64,000 nt of DNA from Rhynchopus sp. YZ270_cl-10. Its lineage: Eukaryota; Euglenozoa; Diplonemea; Diplonemida; Diplonemidae. Positions 1-10,147 of the stretch are shown here, piece after piece. Under the pieces are notes generated by a model, which saw only the letters and a program-made list of their open reading frames with translations, did no database searches and was not told the DNA's origin. The stretch spans positions 558,001 through 622,000 of the forward strand of contig OZ037889.1 in the NCBI GenBank assembly GCA_964035575.1, written 5' to 3'. Both the position numbers and the translations under genes were made by a program. Each line of letters starts with the position of its first letter. Within the stretch, counting starts at the first letter, position 1.

Positions 1-799
1 GTACCCCGGCACAGGACACAACACAACATAAAAAATCGGAAAGAAAGTCAAAGTCAAAGTGCAAAATCAGGAACGTCATCACAACCTGTTGAACAAAACA
101 TAGAAAAAATGTGCAAACAATAAGAAAAACTGTAGTGTAGTATATTCATCCTCGGGGTGTCTACACTAACTACGTTTTTTTTTTTTTGTGTTATCAAGCA
201 TTGACGAATAGAAATGGAAAACGACGGATGGTGCGTGCCCGCTTTAGCGTATTGTTTTTCCACTAACATCACTCACATTCATCAGTGAAAAACACAATCC
301 TTTTGCGGTGCGATAAACGAAAAAGTGTTTTCTTTATTTCATTTAACTGTCATATCCTGAAGTCGTTTTCTATTTTTTTTCAAAAATAAAATAAAATAAT
401 GAAGGCGCCACGGAGCACAGTCCACACAACACTGCACAGGGTACCCCAGGTGAGGATATCACCCATCCTGGGTACCCACATATCTGGTGTTGCGAACGGA
501 CAGCTCTTCAAACGCAAAAAAAATAAAATAAAAACCGACCCAAAAAACAAACCTGCCGAGCTAGAGAAAACAAAATGAAGTTGATAGCGACATAAAAAAT
601 ATCAAAAACCTAAGGGGGACACCTATGGGGTGGTACCCCCCAATCCAACCCTTTTTTTTTTATACAAAAAGTTAGCCAAAAAAAATAAACAAAAAATAAA
701 CAAAAGAAAACCCTAAAGATGAATGCCTTCCGCGCCCACTACACATCTTCAAAAACACTTTTCCGAGATGCAAACCACATCTCCTCCTCCCCCTCCTCC
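1..799. other. AT-rich spacer 3' of the hydroquinone reductase gene
   Basis: No coding region is visible. It holds homopolymer A and T runs, one reversed copy of dispersed repeat family IV (about 118-170), and an imperfect hairpin at about 440-478 whose arms are GGGTACCCCAGG and CCTGGGTACCC. No tRNA or other RNA gene was recognised. Confidence 0.5.
118..170 (-). repeat. Dispersed repeat family IV, reversed copy
   Basis: Reads on the minus strand as the family IV consensus: TAGTGTAGACACC, then CGAGGATGAA, then a CACTA-type end. It is the only copy of any hairpin family that I noticed in this orientation; all others read on the plus strand. Confidence 0.6.
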
Positions 800-1774
800 T
801 CACTCCAGAAGACACTGCGGGAACCAGAGGGGGCCGAGCGGGATGACTCCGTTTCCGGTTCTTCCGAAGTATCCTTGCTTCATATGGTCGAGAGGTGAGG
901 CTCTTGCGACTCCCGGGTGGTTGTACACACGCTTGACCCATGCGAAGAGCGACGGGTATGCATCCCTCACAAAGGCTTGGTTGAGTTTGAAGCGGTTAAA
1001 GTAGATGGGGTCGTGCCTGAAGACAGTGGGGAAGAGTCTGATGTCTGCCTCTGTGAGTGAGTCGCCTACGAGGTAGGGCGTCTTGGCGAGGATGGCATCG
1101 GCACGCTCGAGGGCGGCGAAGTATTTGTGGAATGCTGTCTCGTAGACCTCCTGGTTGCTTGAGAAGCCTGCCTTGTAGGCGCCGTTGTTGATGTCGGTGT
1201 AGACCCATTCGTTGATGGTGTCGATGTCGGCCTCTTTTCCAGAAGGGTAGAGGTCAAGAGAACGTCCGCCCAAAGCCGCAGACTGCTTGCCCAGCATCCG
1301 CAGAATCTCCGCACTCTCGTTGTTGACAATCTGCTTCGTTTTCTTGTCAAAAAGGATCGGAACACTCTTTTCCTTCTCAAACCCGCACATCTCGTAGATC
1401 TCTTTCGCGACGGTCTTCCCATTGACAGTGTCCGGCGTGCATTCGGAGAAACGCACCTCACGTCCATTGCGTGTCGTTGTACCTTCCGGGAGAAACTGCC
1501 ACAAATTCTCCCCTCGCGGGTGTGTGTCTTCAGAGCGGTTCGGAAACAGAACATCCATTGTAATAGAGTCCTCCAGGCCGAGAAGGGTGCGCGCCAAAGC
1601 AACACGGTGACACCATGGGCAGTTGAACGACACGTAGAGGTGGTACCTACCAGACTCGGCAGGAAAGGCGTCATCGCCGATGGAAGCGCGCGCTGCACTC
1701 ACCCCACGTACAAACTCCCCAGCAGCCTGACGGCTTGCCTTGTTCTCTTGGCTCTCCTGGGTGGCAATAGACAT
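800..1774 (-). CDS. Glutathionyl-hydroquinone reductase (Xi-class GST, ECM4/YqjG family)
   Basis: A protein of 324 residues. Members of this family use glutathione to reduce glutathionylated quinones in the cytosol. Near residues 51-57 it has NCPWCHR, the family active-site motif (usually CPWAHR), with the catalytic Cys at about 52. Then come the family signatures VPILFDKKT with NNESAEILRML, LTEADIRLFPT, and a C-terminal GVIPLGP. The frame stays open upstream to 1897, but that part looks like leader sequence. The ATG at 1774 is preceded on the coding strand by a long CT-rich tract and a first AG about 25 bases before the start, as at a splice acceptor, and gives the usual family length. The position-55 Cys in place of Ala makes a CxxC pair, which could alter the chemistry. 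The family call is secure; the substrate is not known. Confidence 0.93.
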   Translation of the reverse strand: MSIATQESQENKASRQAAGEFVRGVSAARASIGDDAFPAESGRYHLYVSFNCPWCHRVALARTLLGLEDSITMDVLFPNRSEDTHPRGENLWQFLPEGTTTRNGREVRFSECTPDTVNGKTVAKEIYEMCGFEKEKSVPILFDKKTKQIVNNESAEILRMLGKQSAALGGRSLDLYPSGKEADIDTINEWVYTDINNGAYKAGFSSNQEVYETAFHKYFAALERADAILAKTPYLVGDSLTEADIRLFPTVFRHDPIYFNRFKLNQAFVRDAYPSLFAWVKRVYNHPGVARASPLDHMKQGYFGRTGNGVIPLGPLWFPQCLLE

Positions 1775-2313
1775 TTTTGTTGTTTTTTTTGTTGCAAAAC
1801 CTGATTTGAGTGTGGTTCGAGAGAGGGAGAAGAAGGGAGAGAGATACGGTATACAGATCTTACCTGAAGGAGAAGACCAAATTGTTGTCGATCTCAAAAG
1901 AGAAAAAAAGGGGAAAAAAAAAACAGAGGAAGAGAGGGGAAATCCTTTTGTAAAGAATATTGCATAGAACGATGAGGAGTGTGTGTGTGTGAAAGCTGAA
2001 AAACCACGTTATAGTGTCTGCCACAACCTCATGAGAGGGTGTGTGTGTGGTATGGTGTTAACTCGGCTGAAAAACGCAAACCCTGACAACTACTGCAAAA
2101 TGATTGAGAGGAAAAAATAACGAAAAAAAAAAAAAAAAAAAAAATCCTGCTTCAAGAGCGGTTGCTGCAATATCAAAAAAAGGACGGCAATCTCTATAAA
2201 AGATCTCCCAACCCGCAGCGGAAGCTGCTCCGCTAAAAAGCGGGTTAGAGAGAAAGAGAATGGAAACCAAGAAAATTTTGGTAAGATGACCCCCGAGAGA
2301 AACTCTCATGCTG

Positions 2314-2364
2314 AGTTGCCTAAGGTCGTATGCTTTCTCCGAAAGTATGTGACGTTAGGCAACT
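2314..2364. other. 51-nt two-part hairpin, possible structured RNA
   Basis: Arms 2314-2323 and 2355-2364 pair perfectly over 10 bp (AGTTGCCTAA with TTAGGCAACT). Inside, CTTTC-TCC-GAAAG forms a second stem extended by wobble pairs. A weak family I-like repeat (GGTAAGATGACC) lies just left. It could be a small RNA precursor, part of a transcript leader, or a repeat. Nothing identifies a known RNA family. Confidence 0.4.
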
Positions 2365-2650
2365 GAGTACGCGAGCACTGACTAAACAAAACGGTAAAAA
2401 TGGAAGGGAATGATGGGGAAAAAAAACAACAACAGAACATAGCATTTGTAGGACAATATGCTGATAAGGTACAATGGCAAAAAAACGGTTGGTGGGATTG
2501 CTGGGTGAATACTTTTCCGACGAACAGCGTGCCCAAAAAAAAAAGAGAAAAAAAAATCGCCGCAAGTGCCAGCCATTTTGAGGAAACGGCTTCTGCTAAA
2601 ATCGAACTACAAAAAATCAATACACAGAAACTGGTTTTCAGCTTAGTAGA

Positions 2651-2690
2651 GTTGAAGATATGAATATGCCTCGTGTGCATGCACATATTT
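2651..2690 (+). repeat. Dispersed hairpin repeat, family II
   Basis: Has the family pattern of a GATG-containing left arm, a CCTCGTG core, and a GTGCACAT-type right arm that folds back on the left. Other copies are at about 6096-6123, 18281-18319, 22031-22062, 26643-26677, 26961-27001 and 33074-33110. No target duplication is visible. Confidence 0.55.
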
Positions 2691-2751
2691 TAAAAAAGGG
2701 GGTGTGGGTCCAAGACTCCGCAAGTTAGTGTTATGCAAAAAGAAAGGTTGA

Positions 2752-2830
2752 CTTGAAATACAAAGCCCTCTCGTGTAGCTTGGTACAATGGCCGGCTGTA
2801 CCGGGGTGGACACCCAACCATGCAGTCCTA
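2752..2830 (+). repeat. Dispersed repeat, family III (long form)
   Basis: Begins GACTTGAAATACAAAGCCC and continues through CTCTCGTG to a GTACC-rich tail ending ACCCAACCAT. The long form recurs at 9330-9410 and about 56012-56080. Short forms are at about 12630, 16978, 33229, 36940 and 51738. Confidence 0.6.
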
Positions 2831-2987
2831 CATCCATTTTCGTGGTTTACATCTGATATGTGTAAACCAATAAAAAAACAAGAACAACAAAATAACGTCA
2901 ACTACCAAAACAGAGGTAGGGAGGTAAAAGAAAGAAAACTTGGCAAAATGAATGTGTCTCTCATGCAGCACGCAACACACCATGGCA

Positions 2988-4357
2988 CAGGGTTTTATCT
3001 CCTTATATGTTAGTGGTCCCTAGACCGGGTAAAATAAAAAAAAAAATATTTACCCGGTCTGGGGAAAAAAAAAAAAATAACCACCCGGCCAGGCCAAAAA
3101 AAAAACCAAAATGATATATCTTGGGGGTACCTCACACAAACCTCTAAGAGTGACCAGAACTGGCCTCATGAACAAAGTGGCCCCGTCACAGCCAGAACGC
3201 GACCCAATTGGTCAAACGCCGAAGGAAAAGGAAGCATGCAGCATGGCGAAAGGAAAAAAGTAGCGTACCGTGCGCCTGCGGCGCAAGATTGCAAGCCACC
3301 CATGACATAGTTTGGCTGTAAAATGTGCAATTTTAAGCACAATATTTTGAAATGTTGCGTACCGTGGCTTCGCCAAAACTTTCGTTCAGCAAAATATGGA
3401 AGTAATATTTACGAGAACTGACGATAATGACCAACGACAGTGCCATTTGATGTCAACATTTTTTTAGAAATGTTGCGTACCGTGGCTTCGCCAGGAACCT
3501 TTGCCATGACTGCCGTTTCTTTTTGTAGATGTCTATACGAGGAAACGTCCGCACGCTACCGACCTGACATGATTTTTTTGCTTCTTCCGCAAAGGTGGGG
3601 AACGTGAGATGATATGCAATATGCGAGTGAATGCAGCAATTTTAACGGTTTACAGGGACATTTTCGCCGGAGGCGAAATTTTTTTTTTGACCACTTCAGA
3701 GTGTTTTCCAGGATCTGGCATTATTTTTTTTGGGTGGCATGTTTTTTTTTTTAGGCCAAAAAAATTTTCCCCGCGCGGAAGGCCCCCTCTTAAACACCTG
3801 TACATGATTTACCCGAACAGGGCTTCCGCTTGGTTTTTGGTCTCAAAATTTGGTCCCCCCCGAGCTTTCTCCGAACCCGAGCGGTCGTCGCGCGCGACCC
3901 CCTGCCAACCACAGTAAGGAGAGGGGGAGTGGGCGCCGCAGGCGGAAAAAAATGCACTATTCACAATTTTGGCAATGTGCTTTGTCTGTCTTTATGAAGA
4001 CAGTAAGAGCGCCGCAGGCGCACGGTACGCTACTTTTGCCCTATTTTCTGTGGCATGTGAAGGTGGTGAACGGTTCGTGAAGGAAGCTGAGACGGCGATG
4101 GTGTTTGTTGGGTAGGTGCAGGCAATTCGAGCAACTCAGCGAGCCACGTGCTCTCCATGGTGGGGTCACAGGTCATACAACACTCAAAAAAAAAAAAGAA
4201 AATCTTGGGTGGCATATATGCCACCCAAAAACCACCCCAAAAATCTTGGGTGGCATGTCATGCCACCCAAAGCCACCGTGGAAAACACTCTGCACTTTTT
4301 TTCCAGACCGGGTAGACCGGGTAGAATTTTAAAATGTTTTTTCAAGATAAAACCCTG
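2988..4357. mobile_element. hAT-like non-autonomous DNA transposon, 1.37 kb
   Basis: Terminal inverted repeats begin CAGGGTTTTATCT at both ends. The element is flanked by a perfect 8-bp duplication, CCATGGCA (2980-2987 and 4358-4365), which is the hAT superfamily size. No transposase is encoded. Inside are ACCCGGTCT repeats near both ends, the GCGCCGCAGGCG core with GGTACG in both orientations (about 3270 and 4010), two tandem palindromes built on GGGTGGCAT (4203-4275), and a segment at 3185-3395 that is the inverse of 38126-38340 in another hAT-like element. It interrupts sequence resembling a family II hairpin repeat. Confidence 0.85.
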
Positions 4358-5349
4358 CCATGGCACAATCAAAAAAAAAAAAATAAACAATCCGTGTGGC
4401 AAAACAACCCTGTACAATGCACACAAGAAACGTACTACCATATAATTGCGCCTTTCTTTGGTCCTGGCTGGCCCTCACAACGGAGTAGTGAACAGTCAAG
4501 ACAAAAAAGTAAGGGAACGGGAAATAGGGAACAGGTTTGGGTAAACCCAGGGCAAATCTGTTGAAAACTCGCTTTGCTCAGTGTTTCTGCATGGGTAAAA
4601 GCAAAATAGAAACACCGACTTGAGCAACAACACCGGTACACCTTTTCAAAAAAAAAAAAAATTGCGAAAAGATTACCATTGTTTTTTGAAGTGGTAGTGA
4701 TTGTGGGAAGCCCTACGTGGTAAAAATAATGGCGATTTTATTCCATTTTAGCATTTTTGGATTTTTGGGGGGGAAATAGGGTACAGATGTGAGAATGAAT
4801 AGAGTAGCATACAAAAAATAGTAGTTGAAACGTGCTAAAACGCACCTCAGTCGAGCTCATGCAAAGGGTGGGACGTGAGTGGCCCGTACCGTAAGAGAAC
4901 GGAGGCGGTTCACAACCGCTCGGCGAATCACGCGACCTCTTTATACCCCAACCATTTTTAATGGGCACAAAATGCAACGACTATGCTTTTGCACGTGTTG
5001 CCGTGGGAGCATATCGGGGACCCTAGGGAAATCATGGCTCAGTTCGTAAACGCGCACGTGCCATCCAAAAAAATATATAAAAAAATCGGAAGATGGATGA
5101 GCCTCGCGATACGCCCATGAGGACGAACCAGAGATGCACACGAAGATGACGCGTTTATGCAAAAGAATCAATCACACGCAGAATAGTTGAATACAATATA
5201 CAATTAATGTCTCTCTTGCTGGACAAAGAGGACTGAGTGAGTTTTTTTGTTTTTATTTTTGTTTTTTTGGGAACACATTTTTCCTACTACTTCATCCCCC
5301 CTCCAGCTTGTAAAAGCGCGTGGAGGTGAATGCATTTTCCAAAAAGTCT

Positions 5350-5694
5350 TCACATATCCATTTTTTTCATGTACATCATTTGAGTGAAGATGTCAAAGTC
5401 TGCCACAGCGGAAACGACCTCGACGAGAATGCCGATGTCTGGGTCGCGTGAGTCGCTGCACATCTTGACGAACTCGGCTTGCGAGACCTTGGCTTCGTTC
5501 AGCACTGCCTCCACCCTGCTCTCATACAAACGGACGTACTGGTCATGCAGGTATTTGTGTTCATGTGTAAACTCATCACTCTTCTGAAAGCTCCGACAGT
5601 GCTTGCAACACCACTCATCCAACACCGTCGCAAACTTGTCGTCACTCAAACGGTCAATCAACGAACAAAACAGGGCATCATCCTCAGGATTCAT
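5350..5694 (-). CDS. BART-domain protein (ARL2-binding / CFAP36-like)
   Basis: Starts at the ATG at 5694 and encodes 114 residues; the frame is open further upstream but runs through a pyrimidine-rich leader. Nearly the whole protein matches the BART fold: an N-terminal ALFCSLIDRL helix, then W..KHCRSF, then EHKYLHDQYVRLYESRVEA, and acidic helices ending near KMDM. BART proteins bind the GTP form of ARL2/ARL3 small GTPases and are usually linked to cilia or tubulin folding. At 114 residues this is a bare domain, shorter than ARL2BP or CFAP36. On the coding strand, the roughly 80 bases before the ATG are a long C/T tract closed by CCCAAAG, a likely trans-splice acceptor. Partner and location are inferred from family only. 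Confidence 0.75.
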   Translation of the reverse strand: MNPEDDALFCSLIDRLSDDKFATVLDEWCCKHCRSFQKSDEFTHEHKYLHDQYVRLYESRVEAVLNEAKVSQAEFVKMCSDSRDPDIGILVEVVSAVADFDIFTQMMYMKKMDM

Positions 5695-7288
5695 CTCGGT
5701 TCCCCTCTTTTGGCCTTTTCTCGAAAGGAGCCTTTGGGAGGAGAAGGGCGGGGGGGAGGGGGGAGGGGAGGGTGAGAAAAGAGAAGAGAAAATGTGTAAT
5801 CCTGTCAAATTTTTTTTTAAAGAAGAGGCCACCGTGCATCTGCTTGAGGAACGACCAGAAGAAAAAGAAAAAAAGAAGCGGTTATTTGAGTAGATAAACT
5901 GAGGGGAAAACTGTAGTTGTTGATGCAAGCACCTCCGACACCTCCGAAGCCATCCGGATGAAAGCACAAGAAAAAGAAGGGGGAACAGGGGTGGCGTAGG
6001 TTCTTGTGGAAAGCAGTGGTTACTTTGTTAATTATTTTCTTTGCTGTTAGAAAAGGTGCAGGGGAAGGGGAAGGGGAAGAAAGAGGAAACCATGCAAGAT
6101 GAATGTGCCTCGTGCACATCTTTAAAAAGGAACGTAAGGTAGATGGGCGATGGGCACGTAGAGGGATTTCAAGCTTTAAAAGCAAGGGGGAGATGGCATA
6201 GGTTAAACGTAGGGCGAAAGGAATGAAGGTTGTGTAAAAGTACACACTCGAAATTGAACCACCTTTTTTCACGACGTTTTTTGTTGCCCACTGTTGCAAC
6301 CCCCCCCTCTGCACATATTCCTAACAACAATGAGGAAATTGGAAAAATTTTATCACATTATTTTTGTAGCCTCAATCACCAAAAATCGTCAGGAAGACAA
6401 AAATGGCTAGGCACACAATGTTACCCAAAAGGGCGGCTATACTCATAGACTGACAGAAGGGTACCTCTTTTTTTTTCGTTCGGTGAAATATAGTAACACA
6501 ACATCGGTGGAATATAAAACCCTCTGGTGGAGTGTTGAATTCGCAAAATCCACCTTAGTTTTTACCCCTCCGGTGTTTTTTTTTTACCATGTTTGTATCC
6601 CACCGATATTTGTTGTGTTATTTTGTAAGGCAAGTTCAAAAGAGCTCCTTGAGGGGGGGAAAATGGCCAACTTTCACTTTCCCTCCTGGAGGGGGGGGAG
6701 TGAAAGTTGGCCGCACGCCTCTGGGCACATTACACCAACGCACCAATATAAGGAGCCTACCTTGCTAAGAGCTAAAAGCGTTTTTTTTTTTTTAAAACTA
6801 TCTTCTCGATTTCGTGCACTGCACGACAGTGAAGTAACACCATAAGTCATTTACTTCACCGTCGTGTGTGAGGAGCGGGGATGCACGCAGGATCGCAGAA
6901 AAGGTGAAGTTAGTTCTGCGGCACCTCCCACTGACCCCCCTGCACGATGCCAGCCCTAGATGAAGTACAAATAAGCCAAACAAAAAGAAGTTTATAAGAT
7001 GGACCAAAGCCTTGTGCTCACCTTCGGGGGAGAAAAAAAGTGAAGTTGATAGTGCAAACGCCTCTGGGACGCAGGCACTGACACTCCGCGGAAAAAAAAA
7101 AAAATAGCAGTACAATGGCACACACCCCGAACCCCCCTCTCCCCACCGATATTTTATTTTCTGGTTATGTTGTCCCACCATAGGACCTCTCTATTGCAAT
7201 ATTCGCTCCAAATCTTGAAGTGTTTTTTCTCCATTCTTCACCCTTCCTTCTCCATAACCCCCAAGCTACGATGTCGTATCCCCCTTCT
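5695..7288. other. Spacer with several short dispersed repeats
   Basis: No gene recognised. It carries family VI repeats (5917-5980 and a diverged one near 6905-6960), family II (6096-6123), a family III-like fragment near 6505, and a family VII copy (7040-7091). A and T homopolymers are common. Confidence 0.5.
7040..7091 (+). repeat. Dispersed repeat family VII
   Basis: A 52-bp sequence beginning AGTGAAGTTGATAGTGC and ending ACTCCGCG. It recurs base for base at about 21354-21406, 14 kb away. AGTGC and GCACT can pair around a GCCTCTGGGACG core. Diverged relatives are near 16826, 17757 and 24727. Confidence 0.7.
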
Positions 7289-8917
7289 TTATTCCGACCA
7301 AGAATAGCTGGGAATTGCTTCTGACAGTGCTATACTGTGATACAACCCGGAGATTACAGATCGGACATTGCTGGGTTCCATCCCGGGAACCAAGCGGGGG
7401 AGGTGTGGCGAATGCCTCTCGGGGCAGTTTGCAGCGAGCATGGAGGGGCCTCCTGGGACTGCACCGCCTTGTCTGGGGACTGCGCCGCAGGCTCCAGGCT
7501 GGGGGTTGGTTTTGGAGTCACCAAAGAAGAAGACTTGGCCGTGGTCGGGAATATCAGGGGAGCCTGGGATGTCGTGGGTATGCGGACCTTCTATCACAAC
7601 AGAGGTATGCTGGCGGCCGCTTGAGATGCTGCGCGCCACGCCACCCCCAAGGAGCGTCAACGAATGAACCTGAACCGGGTGTGTGACTGCCTCCATCCCC
7701 GTCACACCGCACTGCCCATTCGCATTGTCCCCCCAACAGAAAACCTTCCCACACTGCGTCAAAGCTACCGTATGAAACGACCCACAGCTCACATCCACTA
7801 CAACATACTCCAACAAGCTCCCCTTCACAATCTGCGGGCAAGGGCACGGCTCCTTGTTGCCGTGCCCAAGCCTGCCCTGATACCCTACCCCCCACGAATA
7901 GACGTGCCCCTCCTTCGTTATTGCGCAGGAATGCCACTGCCCTGCCGCTATTCGGACAATCTCATGTTCACACAAAGTATCTATCGGATGCGGGGAAAGC
8001 AGTACTGCGCGTTTATCTTTGCTGACGCTGTCTGAAACTTCGTCGGGAAAGCGTTGTTTAACGTCCTCTACTGTACCGAGACCGAGGCAGTCTATTAGGC
8101 CCCAGGACCAGACACTGCCTTCTGTGTCGAGGGCAAGGACGAAGAAGGATCCGCAGCTGATTTGGCATATTTTGACGTCTTCGAGCAGGTCTATGAGAGT
8201 GGGTTCTTCGATCTTGCGGTAGGAGGCGCCAAAGTAGCGTGGCCCGAGGCCGCTTTGGCCGTGGTTGTTGTTGCCCCAGAAGAAGACCTTGTGGTCTGCC
8301 GTCGCTGCCATCGCATACGCATACCCCGTCGCGATGCACACCACCTTGCTGTGCAGCAGGCTCTCGACAGGGACAGGCGTCGACACACTGTCTGGTGTGC
8401 TCACCCCAAGCTGCCCCCACTCACCATTCCCAAACGTATACACCACCCCCCGATCCGTCAGCACACAAGAGTACTGCGCTCCTAACGCCACCTGCACTAC
8501 CTTAGAACCATACGGAACGACCTTCACAGAAACGGGGGTTGCCACATCCTCTCGGGTCCAGGTACCTAGCTCGCCGGATTGCCCAGAGCCCCAGGCGTAG
8601 AGTACTTGGCGTCTGTCGTGTGTGAAGAGCTCGAGGATTCCGGTGATCTGCAGGTAGTTGGCGGTTGCCCAGACCGCTTTGCGGGAGACGGTGCTGGGGA
8701 TGATGAGGTCGTTGTAGCGTAGGTAGTTGAGCACGACCGCAAAGGCGTCTGGGTCAGCGTCGATGGCGACGTGTCCAGACTCGTTCAGTGCAGGTGCCCA
8801 GCCTCCATCGTCACTAAGCATGCGCGCAAAGATGCACTGCTTATCGGCAAGCAACGTCGAGCGGAACGTCTTAAACAACCGCCCCCCTACGTCCAACGTC
8901 GTCCATTCTGCGTCCAT
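7289..8917 (-). CDS. BTB (T1-type) plus RCC1-repeat protein
   Basis: 542 residues from the ATG at 8917. Residues about 4-100 form a BTB/T1-like domain of the KCTD type (TLDVGGRLFKTFRSTLL at the start, then LNYLRYNDL and a YLQITGILELF helix). Residues about 108-540 are RCC1 blades marked by YAWGSGQSGELG, YTFGNGEWGQLG, FFWGNNNHGQSG, YSWGVGYQGRLG and FCWGDNANGQCG, about seven in all. BTB domains mediate oligomerisation or cullin-3 binding and RCC1 propellers bind proteins, so a ubiquitin-ligase adaptor role is possible but inferred. The usual order in animal RCBTB proteins is RCC1 first and BTB last; here it is reversed. An earlier in-frame codon exists, but the upstream part reads as leader. 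Confidence 0.9.
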   Translation of the reverse strand: MDAEWTTLDVGGRLFKTFRSTLLADKQCIFARMLSDDGGWAPALNESGHVAIDADPDAFAVVLNYLRYNDLIIPSTVSRKAVWATANYLQITGILELFTHDRRQVLYAWGSGQSGELGTWTREDVATPVSVKVVPYGSKVVQVALGAQYSCVLTDRGVVYTFGNGEWGQLGVSTPDSVSTPVPVESLLHSKVVCIATGYAYAMAATADHKVFFWGNNNHGQSGLGPRYFGASYRKIEEPTLIDLLEDVKICQISCGSFFVLALDTEGSVWSWGLIDCLGLGTVEDVKQRFPDEVSDSVSKDKRAVLLSPHPIDTLCEHEIVRIAAGQWHSCAITKEGHVYSWGVGYQGRLGHGNKEPCPCPQIVKGSLLEYVVVDVSCGSFHTVALTQCGKVFCWGDNANGQCGVTGMEAVTHPVQVHSLTLLGGGVARSISSGRQHTSVVIEGPHTHDIPGSPDIPDHGQVFFFGDSKTNPQPGACGAVPRQGGAVPGGPSMLAANCPERHSPHLPRLVPGMEPSNVRSVISGLYHSIALSEAIPSYSWSE

Positions 8918-9127
8918 CGCTAAGGAAGGACCGTGTACTGTGTTGTGGTTGGCATGGAGGCTGGAGGGTGTGGGTGTGGGTGAGGGTTGGCGTGATGCAA
9001 AGAGAAGGGGAAAAAAGTGAAACGTTGTATTTTGTGCAAACGCCTTCGTTAAAATCAAAAACCACATGAGGTTAGTAGTCGAAACACCGTGCCACGCATC
9101 TTGCGAAAATGAAGAACTAAAACAAAA

Positions 9128-9306
9128 GGGGTAAGGACAGTCTGGTACCCCCAAGTGTGACTTTTGGACAATTCAGACCCACAAGGTTTACGATAAAGAC
9201 AGTTCAGAACCACAAGGTTTGCATTTTTGACACTGTCTTTATCGAAACCTTGTGGGTCTGAATTGTCCAAAAGTCACACTTGGGGGTACCAGACTGTCCT
9301 TACCCC
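9128..9306. mobile_element. Palindromic MITE with 9-bp target duplication
   Basis: Two arms of about 75 bp starting GGGGTAAGGACAGTCTGG fold back almost perfectly around a spacer of about 30 bp that repeats part of the arm. It is flanked by the perfect 9-bp duplication AAAACAAAA (9119-9127 and 9307-9315), the size made by Mutator-like transposases. The near identity of the arms suggests a recent insertion. It lies about 210 bp before the BTB-RCC1 start codon, in the presumed leader or intergenic region. Confidence 0.85.
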
Positions 9307-9329
9307 AAAACAAAATCATTGGAGGGTTG

Positions 9330-9410
9330 ACTTGAAATACAACAGCCCGCTCGCGACAGTGTACCTTGGTACATGACCGGTGCACCGGGTGGAACCCAAC
9401 CATCCATTTC
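9330..9410 (+). repeat. Dispersed repeat family III, long form
   Basis: Starts GACTTGAAATACAACAGCCC and includes CGACAGTGTACCTTGG, then a tail ending GGAACCCAACCATCC. It is followed directly by a family VI copy. Confidence 0.65.
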
Positions 9411-9431
9411 GTGGTTTTCATTGTTGATTAA

Positions 9432-9502
9432 AAATCGTAGTGATTGATGCAGGCACCTCCGACTGACCCACTGTACGATGCCAGCCATCCGGATGAAAGC
9501 AC
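9432..9502 (+). repeat. Dispersed repeat family VI
   Basis: Contains TGATGCAGGCACCTCCGACT and the trailing CATCCGGATGAAAGCACAA. Related copies are at 5917-5980 and 25982-26040, with a diverged one near 6905. Confidence 0.6.
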
Positions 9503-9819
9503 AACTGGAAAAAAGAAAAAGAAAAAACGCATTGAAATATAGACGTACGAATACAAATCTGGGGTGGAGACCGTCAGGGGGAAGTTTTCTAAAGAATACC
9601 GCAGTACCCAAAAAGGTTAGGACATTTTGTTTTGGGGGATTCAACACAACACCATGAGCCTGGCCAAAGGGGGAAAACCCCCTTTTCTTTCTGTGCCTTG
9701 AGGCAGTACGGTTTGTTGGTTCTATTTTTTATTGACGCAACCTTGCAAGCGATTGCCGCAGAAGTTGTCGCGTTGTTCGTACGTTGTATCTCATCTGAAT
9801 AGATAAAGAAAGAAAATAT

Positions 9820-9860
9820 TTGTAAGATGATCCTAAGCCTCACGATGCTTGGTCATCTGC
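9820..9860 (+). repeat. Dispersed hairpin repeat family I
   Basis: A family I copy in which the loop is diverged but the arms (AAGATGATCCTAAGC and GCTTGGTCATCT) still pair. This is compensatory rather than simple decay. Confidence 0.55.
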
Positions 9861-10147
9861 AGAAACCTTAAGTACACTTCACTTATTTCAAGATGTGTAT
9901 TCAACACATTGAAAGCATGGGTACAGGGATCAACAAAAACGTTCCCAAAAAAAAAAGAAACAATAAGTATTGCAGATTCGCAAGGGAATGTAAAACAGAG
10001 GGTCTTTACACTCTGCACTTTAAAAACTTCAAAAAAAAAACGTCACAGAGCGCTAAAAAATACAGGTTTCAAAGTGAGTTTTTTGCTTTTAAAAAAGTGA
10101 TAATCTAATAACAGTCAACTAAATAGCCTGCATGCAGCCGTCACCTC

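Larger units (their letters stand above)
1775..5349. other. Repeat-bearing spacer
   Basis: Gene-free 3.6 kb. It contains a strong hairpin (2314-2364), copies of dispersed repeat families II (2651-2690) and III (2752-2830), a hAT-like element (2988-4357), and AT-rich sequence from 4358 to 5349 with a small GGCGG/CCGCT hairpin near 4900. I see no coding exon in it. Confidence 0.55.

Noticed and set aside
1775-1897. Longer N-terminus for the hydroquinone reductase
   Set aside because: The extension lies over the pyrimidine tract and AG, has no ATG at its head and no resemblance to the family.
4880-4935. tRNA T-arm (GGCGG-TTCACAA-CCGCT)
   Set aside because: The loop lacks the invariant A58 and no matching acceptor or anticodon stem lies at the right distance.
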